From Sphingomonas lenta (GTDB lineage: Bacteria > Pseudomonadota > Alphaproteobacteria > Sphingomonadales > Sphingomonadaceae), in NCBI RefSeq assembly GCF_002288825.1, contig NZ_NSLI01000004.1, forward strand, positions 122,501 to 186,500: a stretch of 64,000 nt of DNA, given 5' to 3'. Below, one piece after another: positions 1 to 9,322 of this stretch. The notes beneath the pieces were generated by a model. It was given only the letters and a program-made list of their open reading frames with translations, was not told where the DNA came from and made no database searches. Each line of letters begins with the position of its first letter. Positions within the stretch are counted from its first letter, which is position 1. The position numbers and the translations under genes were made by a program.

Positions 1-246
1 CGGCTCGATCAGGTCAAGCACTTCGTCGTCCAACAAGAAATCCAGCAGGCGAGGTTCGCGGAAATGCGGCACGTCCAGGTCGTCGGATCCGTATCGTTCG
101 AGAAGCTCCTCGAACAAGGACTTGAGTGCCTCGAATTTCCCCGGCTGCAGTATCGGGCGATGTATCTGGAGAAAGCCGTCCCGCTCGTACCGGGCCACCT
201 CGTCGGCCGAAAGCCGGTTACGCTGAAGAGGATCTGGTTGGTCCAC
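1..246 (-). CDS. Partial phytanoyl-CoA dioxygenase (PhyH)-like protein, N-terminus only
   Basis: Reading leftwards from a GTG at 246, 82 codons stay open to the window edge, so the C-terminal part lies outside. The encoded stretch LSADEVARYERDGFL (from about residue 12), followed by a helix-rich segment, matches the usual N-terminus of PhyH-family Fe(II)/2-oxoglutarate oxygenases. The metal-binding His-x-Asp motif would lie beyond the edge and cannot be checked. It is divergent from the MFS transporter, and a candidate IclR-type operator lies 115 bp upstream, which suggests it belongs to the mannoside locus. The substrate is unknown. The GTG start is inferred from where the similarity begins. 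Confidence 0.55.
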   Translation of the reverse strand, partial: MDQPDPLQRNRLSADEVARYERDGFLQIHRPILQPGKFEALKSLFEELLERYGSDDLDVPHFREPRLLDFLLDDEVLDLIEP

Positions 247-360
247 ACAAGCCTCCAACGGACAAAGGCGCGTTCCGATCGTCCGGTACGGTGTAGGCGA
301 AGGTGATCGGGATCTCCCGCATAGTCACCCGCCGACCGCAACGTATCCACTGCACTTCTT

Positions 361-377
361 GGCACTTATGTAGTTCC
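361..377. promoter_or_regulatory. Candidate IclR-type operator, weak copy
   Basis: GGCAC-TTATGTA-GTTCC is the most degenerate of five sites fitting GG[TC][GA]C-N7-G[TC]NCC in the mannan locus. It lies in the gap between the leftward PhyH-like gene and the rightward MFS gene. The spacer carries T at position 4 and A at position 7, as in the other four copies. The remainder of 247-724 shows no convincing gene; short open frames there lack ribosome binding sites and family resemblance. Confidence 0.35.
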
Positions 378-724
378 GCTTCTGCGCGGTCAACCACGCA
401 TATGCGGATGGCTGGATAGCGCTACACGACGAAACGCTTTGCGCCGCTGTTACGCGGTCGAAGGCATCGGGGCTGTGTACGACTCCAAGGCAGCTTCCGC
501 TCGGAGCGGGCCGGCCCCGCTCGCGCGCGGTGAGACGGATTACACCTTGACCCCACGCCGAATCGGCACTCATCTAGCGCCAAGTCGCTGCACGGCGATT
601 ATCGGAGGAGGAGATGGAACGATGAACTCTGTTCGGGGCACGAGGCAGCGTCGGGGCTATCGCGGTTATCGTCCGGCCTCTATCCGAAACCCGCGGCCTG
701 CGGTCGCTTACCACCTCGCTGATT

Positions 725-2020
725 GTGCCCTCATCAAGCGTACCGCATCCTGCACGACCGCCGCCGAGTTCTGACGTGCCTACGCCCGGCGCGCCGCTTC
801 CACGCAAGGTCTGGTTAATCGTAGCCTTGCTCTTCTGCACCGGCTTCCTGAACTACCTGGACCGGCAGACACTCTCCATCCTGAAGGCGACGCTCAAGTC
901 GGTCTTCGATTTCGACGACTCCGGCTACTCCACGCTGATTGCGGCGTTCATGGTGCCCTACATCATCATGTACGTGGTAGGCGGCCGGATCGTGGACCGG
1001 TTCGGCAGCCGGCTCTCCATGACCGTGTTCATCGCGAGTTGGTCGGTCGCGAACGCGCTGGGAGGCCTCGCCCAATCGCTTGGACAGCTCGGTGGCGCCC
1101 GAGCACTGCTGGGAGCTGCCGAGGCGGGGACCTTTCCCGCATTCCAGCGTGCGATCATCTCCTGGGTGCCATCGGAGCGCAGAGCGTTCGCCATGAGCTT
1201 GGTCGCGCCGAGCACGACGCTGGGTGCCGTGGCGGCGCCGCCGCTGATCGCGGCGCTCACGCTGCATCTGAGTTGGCGTGGCGCTTTCATCTTGCCCGGC
1301 GTGCTGGGACTGCTCCTCGCGCTGGCCTGGTGGTTCGCCGATCGCGGGGCTCCCGCCGAGGCGGAAATCCGCGAGTCGGGCGCCGCCTCCTTCGGCGAGG
1401 TGCTCCGCGAACGTCGCTTATGGGGAGTGGTCGCCGCCCGAGGCCTGAGCGATCCGGTCTGGTACTTCCACCTTTTCTGGATCCCCGGTTACCTGCAGGA
1501 GCGTCTAGGGCTTTCCCTAGCCCAGCTTGGCGCGGTAGGCTGGATCCCGACCGTTACGGCATCGGTCATCTGCATAGCAGCCGCACACCTGACCGATCAA
1601 AGGGTTGCGCGGGGGCGTGATCCGATCAGCTCGCGCCTTCTCTTCTTCTACTCGGGCGCGGTACTGGCGCCAATCGGTGCGCTAACGACGCTCGCGCCGA
1701 ACCTCGCCGTCGCGCTCCTGCTGATCACGATCGTGACTGTGGCCTGCCAGCTCTGGTTTTTCGGAACCGGCCCCCTTCTCGCCGACATGCTGCCTGCCCG
1801 CATCAACGCGTCCGCCTTCGGCGTCATCGGCGCGTTCGGCGCAAGCACCGGCTTGATCCTCAACTTCGCTGCCGGACCGATCATCGAGCAGCTGGGCTAT
1901 GCAGTGGTCTTTGGCGGCCTCGCTCTGCTCCATCCTATCGCCGCGCTCGTCTTGTGGCTCTCTATCGTCGCGGATCGTCGGCGCACCGCCGACCGCGGAG
2001 AGCCGCAGGCCGTAGGTTGA
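725..2020 (+). CDS. MFS transporter, hexuronate/ACS-type
   Basis: A 431-residue polytopic inner-membrane protein with about twelve hydrophobic segments. FLNYLDRQTLSIL in the first helix and GGRIVDRFGSR after helix 2 are typical of the anion:cation symporter family that includes hexuronate transporters; the G-x3-D-R-x-G-x-[RK] loop signature is visible. It probably moves a sugar or sugar acid across the inner membrane after mannan or mannoside breakdown. The start is uncertain: GTG 725 gives the longest frame, but residues before about 25 are proline-rich and unremarkable, so GTG 776 is an alternative. A decayed sugar kinase follows immediately. Substrate assignment is inference from family and neighbourhood. 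Confidence 0.8.
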   Translation: MPSSSVPHPARPPPSSDVPTPGAPLPRKVWLIVALLFCTGFLNYLDRQTLSILKATLKSVFDFDDSGYSTLIAAFMVPYIIMYVVGGRIVDRFGSRLSMTVFIASWSVANALGGLAQSLGQLGGARALLGAAEAGTFPAFQRAIISWVPSERRAFAMSLVAPSTTLGAVAAPPLIAALTLHLSWRGAFILPGVLGLLLALAWWFADRGAPAEAEIRESGAASFGEVLRERRLWGVVAARGLSDPVWYFHLFWIPGYLQERLGLSLAQLGAVGWIPTVTASVICIAAAHLTDQRVARGRDPISSRLLFFYSGAVLAPIGALTTLAPNLAVALLLITIVTVACQLWFFGTGPLLADMLPARINASAFGVIGAFGASTGLILNFAAGPIIEQLGYAVVFGGLALLHPIAALVLWLSIVADRRRTADRGEPQAVG

Positions 2021-2088
2021 CGGGATCGGTCGTGCGTGCGGCCGGCGGAGGCTTGGCTGACATGTGGGAGGCGCGGACCCGGGTGGCC

Positions 2089-2979
2089 ATGCCCCTCCTT
2101 CTCGGAGGCGCGGGGGCCGGTGGCGCTAAGATCGTGGTCGGAGTCGCACGCGGTCGCACCAAATCTCTGCGAACCGAGCGCATCCCGACGAGAGAGCCCG
2201 AGAAGACCCTCCGAGAGGTCATCGACCTCTTCCGCACGGCAGAAATCGACCTGGGCGCGCTGTCGGCCACTGGCGTCGCCAGCTTCGGGCCGCTCGGGGT
2301 CAATCCGTCCAGGTCCAGCTGAGGTCGGGTCGGGGCGACCCCAAAGCCCGCCTGGAAAGGCGCGAACATGACCGCACCGTTGCTGCAGGCGGTCAACTGT
2401 CCGGTGGGGCTGCATACTGACGTGAACGGGACGGCACTCGCGAAAGGTCCCTGGGGAACCTTGTACCGCACGTCCCGCATCAATCTACTAAACGGTGGGC
2501 GCCGGTATCGATCATCCATGGCCACCCGGTTCACGACCTTCGCCATCCGGAGATGGGCCATTGCCGTCTGCGACGACCTCCGGAGGACCGGACGTTCACC
2601 GGCATCTGCCCTTTTCATGCTTCCAGCCGAGGGCTTGGCTGGCAGGCCGGCTATCCGAGCACGAAGGGAGACCGACTTGTCCGGGATGTCGCCCGATCGC
2701 CGTGCACACGACGTGATCGCGTTCTACCTCACGCAGATCGTGATCATGAACCAGGCGATGCTCGGCCCGGAACAAGTCAACTTGCGTGGCGGGGTGCTCC
2801 GCGCGCCTGGGCTGAACGAGCGTGTCCGCGCCCACGCCGCCAGCCTTGTTCGCGGCTACTGCCGCGTATCGGACGATCAATATGAGGCCATCGTCGCGGC
2901 GCCGACGCTCAGCGGCCGGGCCGCACCGCTCTGGGCGATGGAACCAGCTCGCCGCGCGCTTTCCGCTTCCCGCGGTTAG
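2089..2979 (+). pseudogene. Decayed ROK-family sugar kinase (fructokinase-like)
   Basis: Pieces of one ROK kinase can be read across this stretch in several frames. The first piece (LLLGGAGAGGAKIVVGVARG, then IPTREPEKTL and ASFGPLGVNP) ends at an in-frame TGA at 2320-2322. The same frame resumes with TPKPAWKGANMTAPL and HTDVNGTALA. The middle part (HPEMGHCRLRRP, TFTGICPFHA, the zinc-binding region of fructokinases) is in another frame. The end (AHDVIAFYLTQIVIMNQAML, then LRGGVLRAPGLNERVRAHA) returns to the first frame. At least one nonsense and two or more frameshifts therefore inactivate it. Its presence just after the transporter suggests the locus once phosphorylated its own monosaccharide. 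Confidence 0.75.
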
Positions 2980-3109
2980 CGATCCGTAGTTCGCCGGAGG
3001 ACCGGGTTCGTCGATCTCGGCCGCGAAATCAGCCCGTCGCCCGGTCAGGCACGCGTCACGCGCCGGAACCGGGCGATGGCGCAGCACACCGAAGTGGCTG
3101 GATTGTGCC

Positions 3110-5830
3110 TTAGAAGCGTATACGCCCACCAAAGGAGATGCGCCTGTCGGTGATGGACAGATCGCGCAGGCGCTCCTCGATGCCGGTGAAGCGGACTTGC
3201 TTGGTGCGAAGCAGGTTGACGCCGTCGAGCACGAGGCTGAAGTTCGGGGAGAAGTCGTAGCTTATGGAAGCGTCCAGGTACCCCGCGGGCGCGATGTACT
3301 CGAATATGTTCAAGGGCAGGGCTTGGTTGCCGCCTTCGCCCGTCTCCGCGAACCGGCTGCGCCAGCTGTAAGCGACCCGGGTCGAGAAGCCGCCCCGCTC
3401 GAAGTAGCCGATCAGGTTGGCGGACTGCTTCGACAGCCCGCCGATCGGTTGCCCGCTGGTCGTCGACGAATCGGAATAGGTATAGTTCGCGATGACGCCG
3501 AAACCCCTGACCGCCTCCGGCAAGAACGTGAGGGGCAGCTGTACCCCGACTTCGAATCCCTTGATCTTGCCGCCGCCGGCGTTGACCGGCTGGGTGATCA
3601 CGAAATCGGTGTCGCCGTCGAGCTGCGTGACGCCCGGGATCGGGCCGGTGAACGTCCGCGCGGCGGTGAAATTCTCGACGTCCTTGTAGAACGCCGCGAA
3701 CGAGAAAAGCGTTTCCCGAGTGGGGTACCATTCCAGCGAGACGTCCACCTGCTTCGCCAGGAACGGATCGAGCTGGGGGTTGCCCAGGGAAGCCACGCCC
3801 GATGACAGGTTGATGTTGTATCCGGTGGCCAGCGACGCCTGCGCCGGCCGTTGCAGAACGCGCGCGGCCGCGATGCGGAGCAGCAGATCCTGACGGAGAT
3901 TGAAGGTGATGTTCGCGGCGGGTAGCCAGCGTTCGTCGACGTTGCTCCCCTCAACCGGCGTGACGACGCCGTTATTGTTGAACAGGCCGCGGGAGGTGAT
4001 TTCGGTCCGCACATAGCGCACGCCGGCGTTCGCCCTGAACGGCAGCGATCCGATATCCCCGGAGAAGTCGGCCATGACGTACGCCGCCTGCGTGTCCTCC
4101 TTGATGTCGGACTGCTCCGGGACCGAGTTGATCAGTCCGCCGAAGTCGCGGATGTTGAAGGCGTCCAGGTACGCGGTTGATCCGACGTCCGGATCATCGG
4201 CCGGGTAGCGGTGGATGAGCCAGCCGCGAGGGAAGGTGCCGCCCTCGTCCTCGAACAGTCGCCACGGATAGGGGGCGTTGAAGGTGTTCAGGGGGGCGTC
4301 GGCGATCGTCAGACGCCGGCCGGTTGCCTGGTCGTAGAACGCGGGATTGGCACGGTTGCCCGTTTGGTTGGCCGTCTGGCCGACGCGGAACGTGTCGTCG
4401 CGTGTCGTCAGCCTGACGCCGGCCTTGATGCTCTGCAAAATGCCGGACTCGACGCGGTAGTCGAAATCGAGCCTGCCCGCGATCTCCTCGGACGCGCCGT
4501 CGAATACTCGATCCTGCGCGAGGTTTGGCACGTACAGCGCCGGCGAGAAAAGGTCGTAAGGGGAGCCGTTCGCGTTGGTAAGCGCAAGCGTCGGCGGTAC
4601 GTCCTCGCCCGTGAACCTGAAGTCCACGGTTGCCGGCTGGACTCCCTCGAAACGCAGGAACTGCGAAATGAGCTTGAAGTCCGACTTAGCGTAGTTTGCG
4701 TCCGCCGTTACGGTGAGGCGTCCGGCCTCCCAACGAGCGTTGCCGCCGAACGTGTACAAGTTCAGCGGCTCCGACTCGTACCGTCCGTCGATCTCGACTC
4801 GTTGGTTGGTGAACACGCCGCCCAACAGGCTTCCTTGGTCACTGATCACGAGCGACCCGGGCACGAACGAACCCGGATTGTTGGAGAGCGTGCGAAACCA
4901 GGCGTTGCGGAACACGTTTTCGAAGCGGGTGTACGTTCCGTCGAAGCGCACCTCGAAGCGATCGCTCGGCCTCCACTGGATCGTCCCATCGACACCGTAG
5001 CGCGTGCGCTCGCCGTCTTGCGTCCGGTATCGCAGATCGGCCGGACGAATCACGTCACGGTTCTGGGCCGTGTCACCGGGGTTGAAGTCGAAGCCCGTGT
5101 TCACGGACAGCGTATCGCGCCGCCAGCCGGAGAGCGCCTGGAAGTAGTCCGACCGCACGTGCCGGCGCTGGTATGCCCCGCTGAGCGCGACGCCCAGAGT
5201 GTCGTCGGCGAACTGATCGCTCGCGAAGAACGACACCCGCGGATCGAGCTTCTCGGCGTAGTCGGCGTAGAGACCCTCGACGCCGATCGAGACTACCGGC
5301 TTGCCGTCCAGCGGCTTGCGCGTGACCAGATTGACGGTTCCGCCAAGAGCGCCCTCGGGTTGGGACGCCAGTGGCGATTTGAAGACCTCGATCGTCTGGA
5401 AGAACTCGGCAGCGAGGTTGCGGAAATCGAAGTTGCGAGAGTTGGCGCCGACCTGGACACGGCCGTTGATGGTGGTTTGGGCCGTGAGACCTCTGATGTT
5501 GACGCCGCGCCCCTCGCCCTCGTCCCGCGTGATCTGCACGCCCGTGACACGCTGGATCGACTCCGCGATGTTGTCGTCGGGTAACTTGCCGATGTCGTCG
5601 GCGGTGATCACGTCGACGACCTGGTCCGCACTCCGCTTCCGGTCGATCGCTTGCGCGAGGCTTGCCCGGATACCGGTTACGATGATGTCCTGAGCAGGCT
5701 CGTCGGTCGAGGTCTGCTCGGCCGCTCCGGGTTCAGCCGTTTGTGCCGCCGCCGGGCAGGCCAGCATACCAATCAAAGCCGACGTCGCCGCCACCGAAGC
5801 CAGCAGGCGCCCGCGTGCGTGAACCCTCAT
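3110..5830 (-). CDS. TonB-dependent outer-membrane receptor (carbohydrate type)
   Basis: A 906-residue protein with an N-terminal signal peptide ending near AAAQ (about residue 30). A TonB-box-like DIIVTG follows, then the plug motif IRASLAQAIDRKRSADQVVD and GVQITRDEGEGRGVNIRG, characteristic of the large receptors that sphingomonads and caulobacters use for sugars. The C-terminus ends in GGRIRF, with the terminal Phe expected of an outer-membrane barrel. It most likely imports mannan- or mannoside-derived oligosaccharides using TonB energy. The ATG at 5830 is preceded by a purine-rich site (GGGGAGG). It is divergent from the 617-aa gene, and each side has its own candidate operator about 50 bp upstream of the start codon. 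Confidence 0.93.
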   Translation of the reverse strand: MRVHARGRLLASVAATSALIGMLACPAAAQTAEPGAAEQTSTDEPAQDIIVTGIRASLAQAIDRKRSADQVVDVITADDIGKLPDDNIAESIQRVTGVQITRDEGEGRGVNIRGLTAQTTINGRVQVGANSRNFDFRNLAAEFFQTIEVFKSPLASQPEGALGGTVNLVTRKPLDGKPVVSIGVEGLYADYAEKLDPRVSFFASDQFADDTLGVALSGAYQRRHVRSDYFQALSGWRRDTLSVNTGFDFNPGDTAQNRDVIRPADLRYRTQDGERTRYGVDGTIQWRPSDRFEVRFDGTYTRFENVFRNAWFRTLSNNPGSFVPGSLVISDQGSLLGGVFTNQRVEIDGRYESEPLNLYTFGGNARWEAGRLTVTADANYAKSDFKLISQFLRFEGVQPATVDFRFTGEDVPPTLALTNANGSPYDLFSPALYVPNLAQDRVFDGASEEIAGRLDFDYRVESGILQSIKAGVRLTTRDDTFRVGQTANQTGNRANPAFYDQATGRRLTIADAPLNTFNAPYPWRLFEDEGGTFPRGWLIHRYPADDPDVGSTAYLDAFNIRDFGGLINSVPEQSDIKEDTQAAYVMADFSGDIGSLPFRANAGVRYVRTEITSRGLFNNNGVVTPVEGSNVDERWLPAANITFNLRQDLLLRIAAARVLQRPAQASLATGYNINLSSGVASLGNPQLDPFLAKQVDVSLEWYPTRETLFSFAAFYKDVENFTAARTFTGPIPGVTQLDGDTDFVITQPVNAGGGKIKGFEVGVQLPLTFLPEAVRGFGVIANYTYSDSSTTSGQPIGGLSKQSANLIGYFERGGFSTRVAYSWRSRFAETGEGGNQALPLNIFEYIAPAGYLDASISYDFSPNFSLVLDGVNLLRTKQVRFTGIEERLRDLSITDRRISFGGRIRF

Positions 5831-5871
5831 CAGAGCCTCCCCTTAGTGCCGCGATCACTCCGCGTATCTTT

Positions 5872-5888
5872 GGTGCTACTAAAGTGCC
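5872..5888. promoter_or_regulatory. Candidate IclR-type operator upstream of the TonB receptor
   Basis: GGTGC-TACTAAA-GTGCC lies about 42 bp upstream of the receptor ATG at 5830. It fits the five-copy consensus, including the spacer pattern NNNTANA. The position is suitable for a repressor overlapping the promoter or the transcription start. Confidence 0.5.
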
Positions 5889-6016
5889 GTATTACGGGTC
5901 CGTCAAGCCCTATTCTCGAGTTGGGACTCGCCTTGGAGAGACACGCGCCAGCGGGCTTTACGTTTCATGAGCGGGGATCGGACGCGCGGTAACTTTCGCC
6001 TAGACAGCTCGTCGTT

Positions 6017-6033
6017 GGTACGCGTACAGTGCC
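6017..6033. promoter_or_regulatory. Candidate IclR-type operator upstream of the GH125 operon
   Basis: GGTAC-GCGTACA-GTGCC ends 54 bp before the ATG at 6088. It is the second site in the 5831-6087 divergent promoter region and matches the shared consensus. No other convincing element was seen in that gap. Confidence 0.5.
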
Positions 6034-6087
6034 ACCAAGCCAGTTGTGGGCAGGTCGCGCCTGACAATGGGAGGGGACAAGACGCGC

Positions 6088-7941
6088 ATGTCGAAGCAGG
6101 TTCTATGGCTGCTCGTCGCCAGCGCGCAGGCTCGTGACGTCGCCTACGTTGTCCCGACCGTCGCCTGGATGGCGACGGATGCCGGAGCCCTGCTTGAGGT
6201 CTATCTGGAGAGCGAGCGTGACGGTCGGCTTTTCGCCGAGACGGGCAGCACGGTCTTGGGCGGGCAGCATCACCTTCAGTTCAACTACCTGTGCGCCGCG
6301 TTCGACGTCCGCGTCGTCCGGTACGGAGCAGGTGCCGTCTTCGACTCGTCGGTCGCCGCTTTCGGGCTCCCCGTCCTGGCGGAGGCCGAGACGCCGTCTG
6401 AACTCTACGCGGCGCTGATGCGGTCCGGATCGGTTGGCCGGGTCGAGGCGGTCATCGTCGGTCCGGCTGCGGACGCCGAGCCCGCCCTGGGCAACGGATC
6501 GCGCCTACAGGCTTACCTCTTCCCGGAGATGCTTTTTCGCCGGGGACTCGGCGTATCGACAAATGACGCGAAGGAGGCCGCAGAACTCGCCCCGGACGTT
6601 CCGGTTCTGAGTTTCTACCGTGGACGATCAGCCGCCGATCGGACGCAAGACGGCCTCGTCCGGTTCGAAGACGTGGATCAGGCGCAACCCGACGACACGC
6701 TCGGCTCCGTGACGCTTCGGATCGCGTCGCGCTGGGCCGGAAGCGCGGGCGGGGTTGTCTTCGCAGATCCCCCGGCGGTGCTCGCGCAACTCGCGTCGCA
6801 CTGCCGTCATCGACGAGTCGCGGTGTACGAACCTTTGACGCCGAAACCGCCGGCCGAGATCGAGTTCTCACATTACACGGAGAACGCGTCCCCCGTCGCC
6901 GCGGCGGCGGCCGAGCTCGCGCTTCGAACCGGTAACCGGGTGATTACGGGCCGTCAGACCGGCGATGGCGACATCTTCGAATGGTCCAAGCGGGGCGTCA
7001 GCATCCAGATCATCGACCCGAACCGGCCCGCTTTCCCCGTTGTGGAGACCGTGCCCCACCGTTGGGCCGAGCCGCTCCCGGATCCTTCCTCGGACGATCC
7101 CGACGACGCGCAACTGCAACAATGGGCCGACGAGGGGCGCGTGCTCACATCGATCGTGTTCCACTCGGGCGAGGTCGCGCATAACGAGGCGATGCTCGCG
7201 CTGATCGAGCTGGCCGGATGGTCGGGCCTGAAGCTCGGGATCGGAGCGCATGCGGCACGCTACCAGACCGCTCCGCAGACATGGGAACTCCTGCAGGTTC
7301 CTCCCGGTCGCGGCGGAGCTCGTGGACTCGTCGAGCCCGTCCTCCACAGCGGCGGTCTCGGCGTGCTGGCGGAGTGCGAGTGCCCGGCCACGCTGCTTCG
7401 GCAGAACTGCACGGAGGCGCTCCACCGCATCCGCGACCTGGCCGGGTCGGGTGGGACGCCGACCGGCTACTACGCGTTCATGGATTCGAATTTCGATCGA
7501 CTCGATCGGGTTCGCGGCGACCTGTTCAGCGCGATCGCGGACGCAGGCCTCGACTACATCGTCTCCTCGGCGCTTCCCGGGCGCAATCGCATACTGTGGA
7601 AGTCGCGGGACGCCGGTACGCTGAGCATCAACCAGACCCCGCGAACCATCGAAGGTGCTTCGCCGTTCGTCCGCGCGACGACGCCGGAGAATATCGGGCT
7701 CGCATTGGGGGCATCGGGCGCGGGCTGGATCCTCGCCACCTTCGACGCGCCCGTCATCTCGTTCTCGCCTTACATCTGGCGAGAGGGAAGCCGGTTCATG
7801 GCCGTGATAGACGAGCTCAGGCGCGGCGACCGGATCAACGTGCTGCCGCGGACCATCGCGCGCTACGCCCGGGTGCTCGATGGGCGCGGTGTGCTTCCCG
7901 CCCCGGTCGCGACCGGCAGCGAAGATGTGCGCGCGGCATGA
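6088..7941 (+). CDS. Unrecognised 617-aa cytoplasmic protein of the mannoside locus
   Basis: I do not recognise this family. The chosen ATG at 6088 has a GGGAGGGG ribosome binding site upstream; an in-frame start at 6046 would add 14 weakly coding residues. There is no convincing signal peptide or long membrane helix beyond a mildly hydrophobic start. Notable stretches are LGGQHHLQFNYLC (about residue 65), LGIGAHAARYQT (about 390), CECPATLLRQNC (about 430) and SSALPGRNRILWKSRDA (about 490). The protein is coupled to the GH125 gene, whose ATG overlaps its stop (ATGA), so it probably acts in the same pathway. A role as hydrolase, sugar-modifying enzyme or glycosyltransferase-like protein is possible but not supported by visible motifs. 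Confidence 0.8.
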   Translation: MSKQVLWLLVASAQARDVAYVVPTVAWMATDAGALLEVYLESERDGRLFAETGSTVLGGQHHLQFNYLCAAFDVRVVRYGAGAVFDSSVAAFGLPVLAEAETPSELYAALMRSGSVGRVEAVIVGPAADAEPALGNGSRLQAYLFPEMLFRRGLGVSTNDAKEAAELAPDVPVLSFYRGRSAADRTQDGLVRFEDVDQAQPDDTLGSVTLRIASRWAGSAGGVVFADPPAVLAQLASHCRHRRVAVYEPLTPKPPAEIEFSHYTENASPVAAAAAELALRTGNRVITGRQTGDGDIFEWSKRGVSIQIIDPNRPAFPVVETVPHRWAEPLPDPSSDDPDDAQLQQWADEGRVLTSIVFHSGEVAHNEAMLALIELAGWSGLKLGIGAHAARYQTAPQTWELLQVPPGRGGARGLVEPVLHSGGLGVLAECECPATLLRQNCTEALHRIRDLAGSGGTPTGYYAFMDSNFDRLDRVRGDLFSAIADAGLDYIVSSALPGRNRILWKSRDAGTLSINQTPRTIEGASPFVRATTPENIGLALGASGAGWILATFDAPVISFSPYIWREGSRFMAVIDELRRGDRINVLPRTIARYARVLDGRGVLPAPVATGSEDVRAA

Positions 7942-9314
7942 TGATCCGGACCACGAGCGCCACCGACGACCGTCCGGCGGCCAGGGACCGTCGTTTCACG
8001 AGCGACGCGGTCGAGCGCTTCATCGACGAGGTCGAGGGCTCGATCGCCGATCCGGAACTGGCCAGGTTGTGGCGGAACTGCTTTCCGAACACGCTGGACA
8101 CCACGATCACGCACGTTCCCGCCGACGACACCGGGGCGCCGGACACGTTCGTCATCACCGGCGACATTCCCGCGATGTGGCTGCGCGACTCCACTGCGCA
8201 GGTTTGGCCGTACCTGCCGCTCGCCTCCGACGATCCGGCGCTCGCCCGCCTGATCGCGGGGGTCGTGCGCCGCCAGGCCCGCTGCATACTGCTCGATCCT
8301 TACGCGAACGCCTTCTACCGCGAGGCCGAGCTAGGGACGTGGCGCGACGATCTCACGGAGATGCGACCAGGTGTCCACGAGCGTAAATGGGAGCTCGACA
8401 GCCTTGCCTACTTCCTCCGCTTGTCGAGCGGCTACCACCGCGCGACCGGCGACGGCGTCGTGTTCGATGACGCGTGGCTGGAGGCTGCCGAGCTCGTGGC
8501 GCGAACGCTGCGGGTGGAGCAGCTTGGGCCGTTTCGCGATCAGGGCTCGACGTACAGCTTCCGGCGCCTCTGCGATTTCGGGGACTCCCTTCCTAATGGC
8601 GGTGCCGGCGATCCGTCGAGAGCATGCGGCATGGTGCGCAGCGCGTTTCGCCCTTCGGATGACGCCTGCAAGCTCCCGTTCCTTGTGCCGGCCAACCTCA
8701 TGGCCGCGACTGCGCTGGCCGACGTGGTCGAGCTACTGGAGACGATGGGGCGGCCGACCCTCGCGACGGAATACCGGTCGCTGGCGCGTGAGATCGGGAA
8801 CGCGGCCGAGGCGCATGGAACGGTGGAGCATCCGGCACACGGGCGGATCTGGGCTTACGAGGTCGACGGCTTCGGCGGGTCCTACCTCATGGACGACGCC
8901 AACGTCCCTTCGCTCCTGGCGCTGCCTTATCTCGGCGTCTGCGATCGGAACGACGATCGCTACCGTCGTACGCGAGCCTTCTGCCTCAGCGCCGACAACC
9001 CCTATTTCGCGGCGGGCGGCCAAGCGCGCGGCGTGGGTAGTCCGCACACCGGAGTGGGAACCGTTTGGCCGATCGCGATCACGATGCAGGCCCTCACCTC
9101 GGACGACGAAGGCGAGATACTCGCCTGCCTCGGCATGCTGCGGTCCACCCACGACGGCACCGGGTTCATGCACGAAAGCCTGGATCCCGACGCGCCCGCG
9201 AAGTTCACGCGTCCCTGGTTCGCCTGGGCCAACACCCTGTTCGGCGAGCTGATCGCCACCGTCTATCGAGAGCGCCCTCAGCTGCTGCGCTCGCCCCTCC
9301 CGTCAATGGACTAG
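7938..9314 (+). CDS. GH125 exo-alpha-mannosidase
   Basis: A 458-residue protein with the signature MWLRDSTAQVWPYL near residue 80, together with ECDS-like RKWELDSLAYFLRL and GMVRSAFRPSDD stretches typical of glycoside hydrolase family 125 (formerly DUF1237), metal-independent exo-alpha-1,6-mannosidases. No signal peptide is visible, so it probably acts in the cytoplasm on imported alpha-mannosides. The ATG overlaps the stop of the preceding gene (ATGA), which indicates translational coupling. The FAD-dependent oxidoreductase begins 8 bp downstream. Length and motif content fit a complete enzyme. Confidence 0.9.
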   Translation: MMIRTTSATDDRPAARDRRFTSDAVERFIDEVEGSIADPELARLWRNCFPNTLDTTITHVPADDTGAPDTFVITGDIPAMWLRDSTAQVWPYLPLASDDPALARLIAGVVRRQARCILLDPYANAFYREAELGTWRDDLTEMRPGVHERKWELDSLAYFLRLSSGYHRATGDGVVFDDAWLEAAELVARTLRVEQLGPFRDQGSTYSFRRLCDFGDSLPNGGAGDPSRACGMVRSAFRPSDDACKLPFLVPANLMAATALADVVELLETMGRPTLATEYRSLAREIGNAAEAHGTVEHPAHGRIWAYEVDGFGGSYLMDDANVPSLLALPYLGVCDRNDDRYRRTRAFCLSADNPYFAAGGQARGVGSPHTGVGTVWPIAITMQALTSDDEGEILACLGMLRSTHDGTGFMHESLDPDAPAKFTRPWFAWANTLFGELIATVYRERPQLLRSPLPSMD

Positions 9315-9322
9315 CCGAGCGC

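Noticed and set aside
4211..5584. Long plus-strand frame of 457 codons opposite the TonB receptor
   Set aside because: It is the mirror of a well-supported receptor gene, Arg/Val/Glu-rich, with no family motif and no ribosome binding site.
5869..6033. Mannan-locus palindromes as catabolite-type LacI operators
   Set aside because: They lack the central CG and the even symmetry typical of LacI sites, and the only local regulator is of the IclR family.
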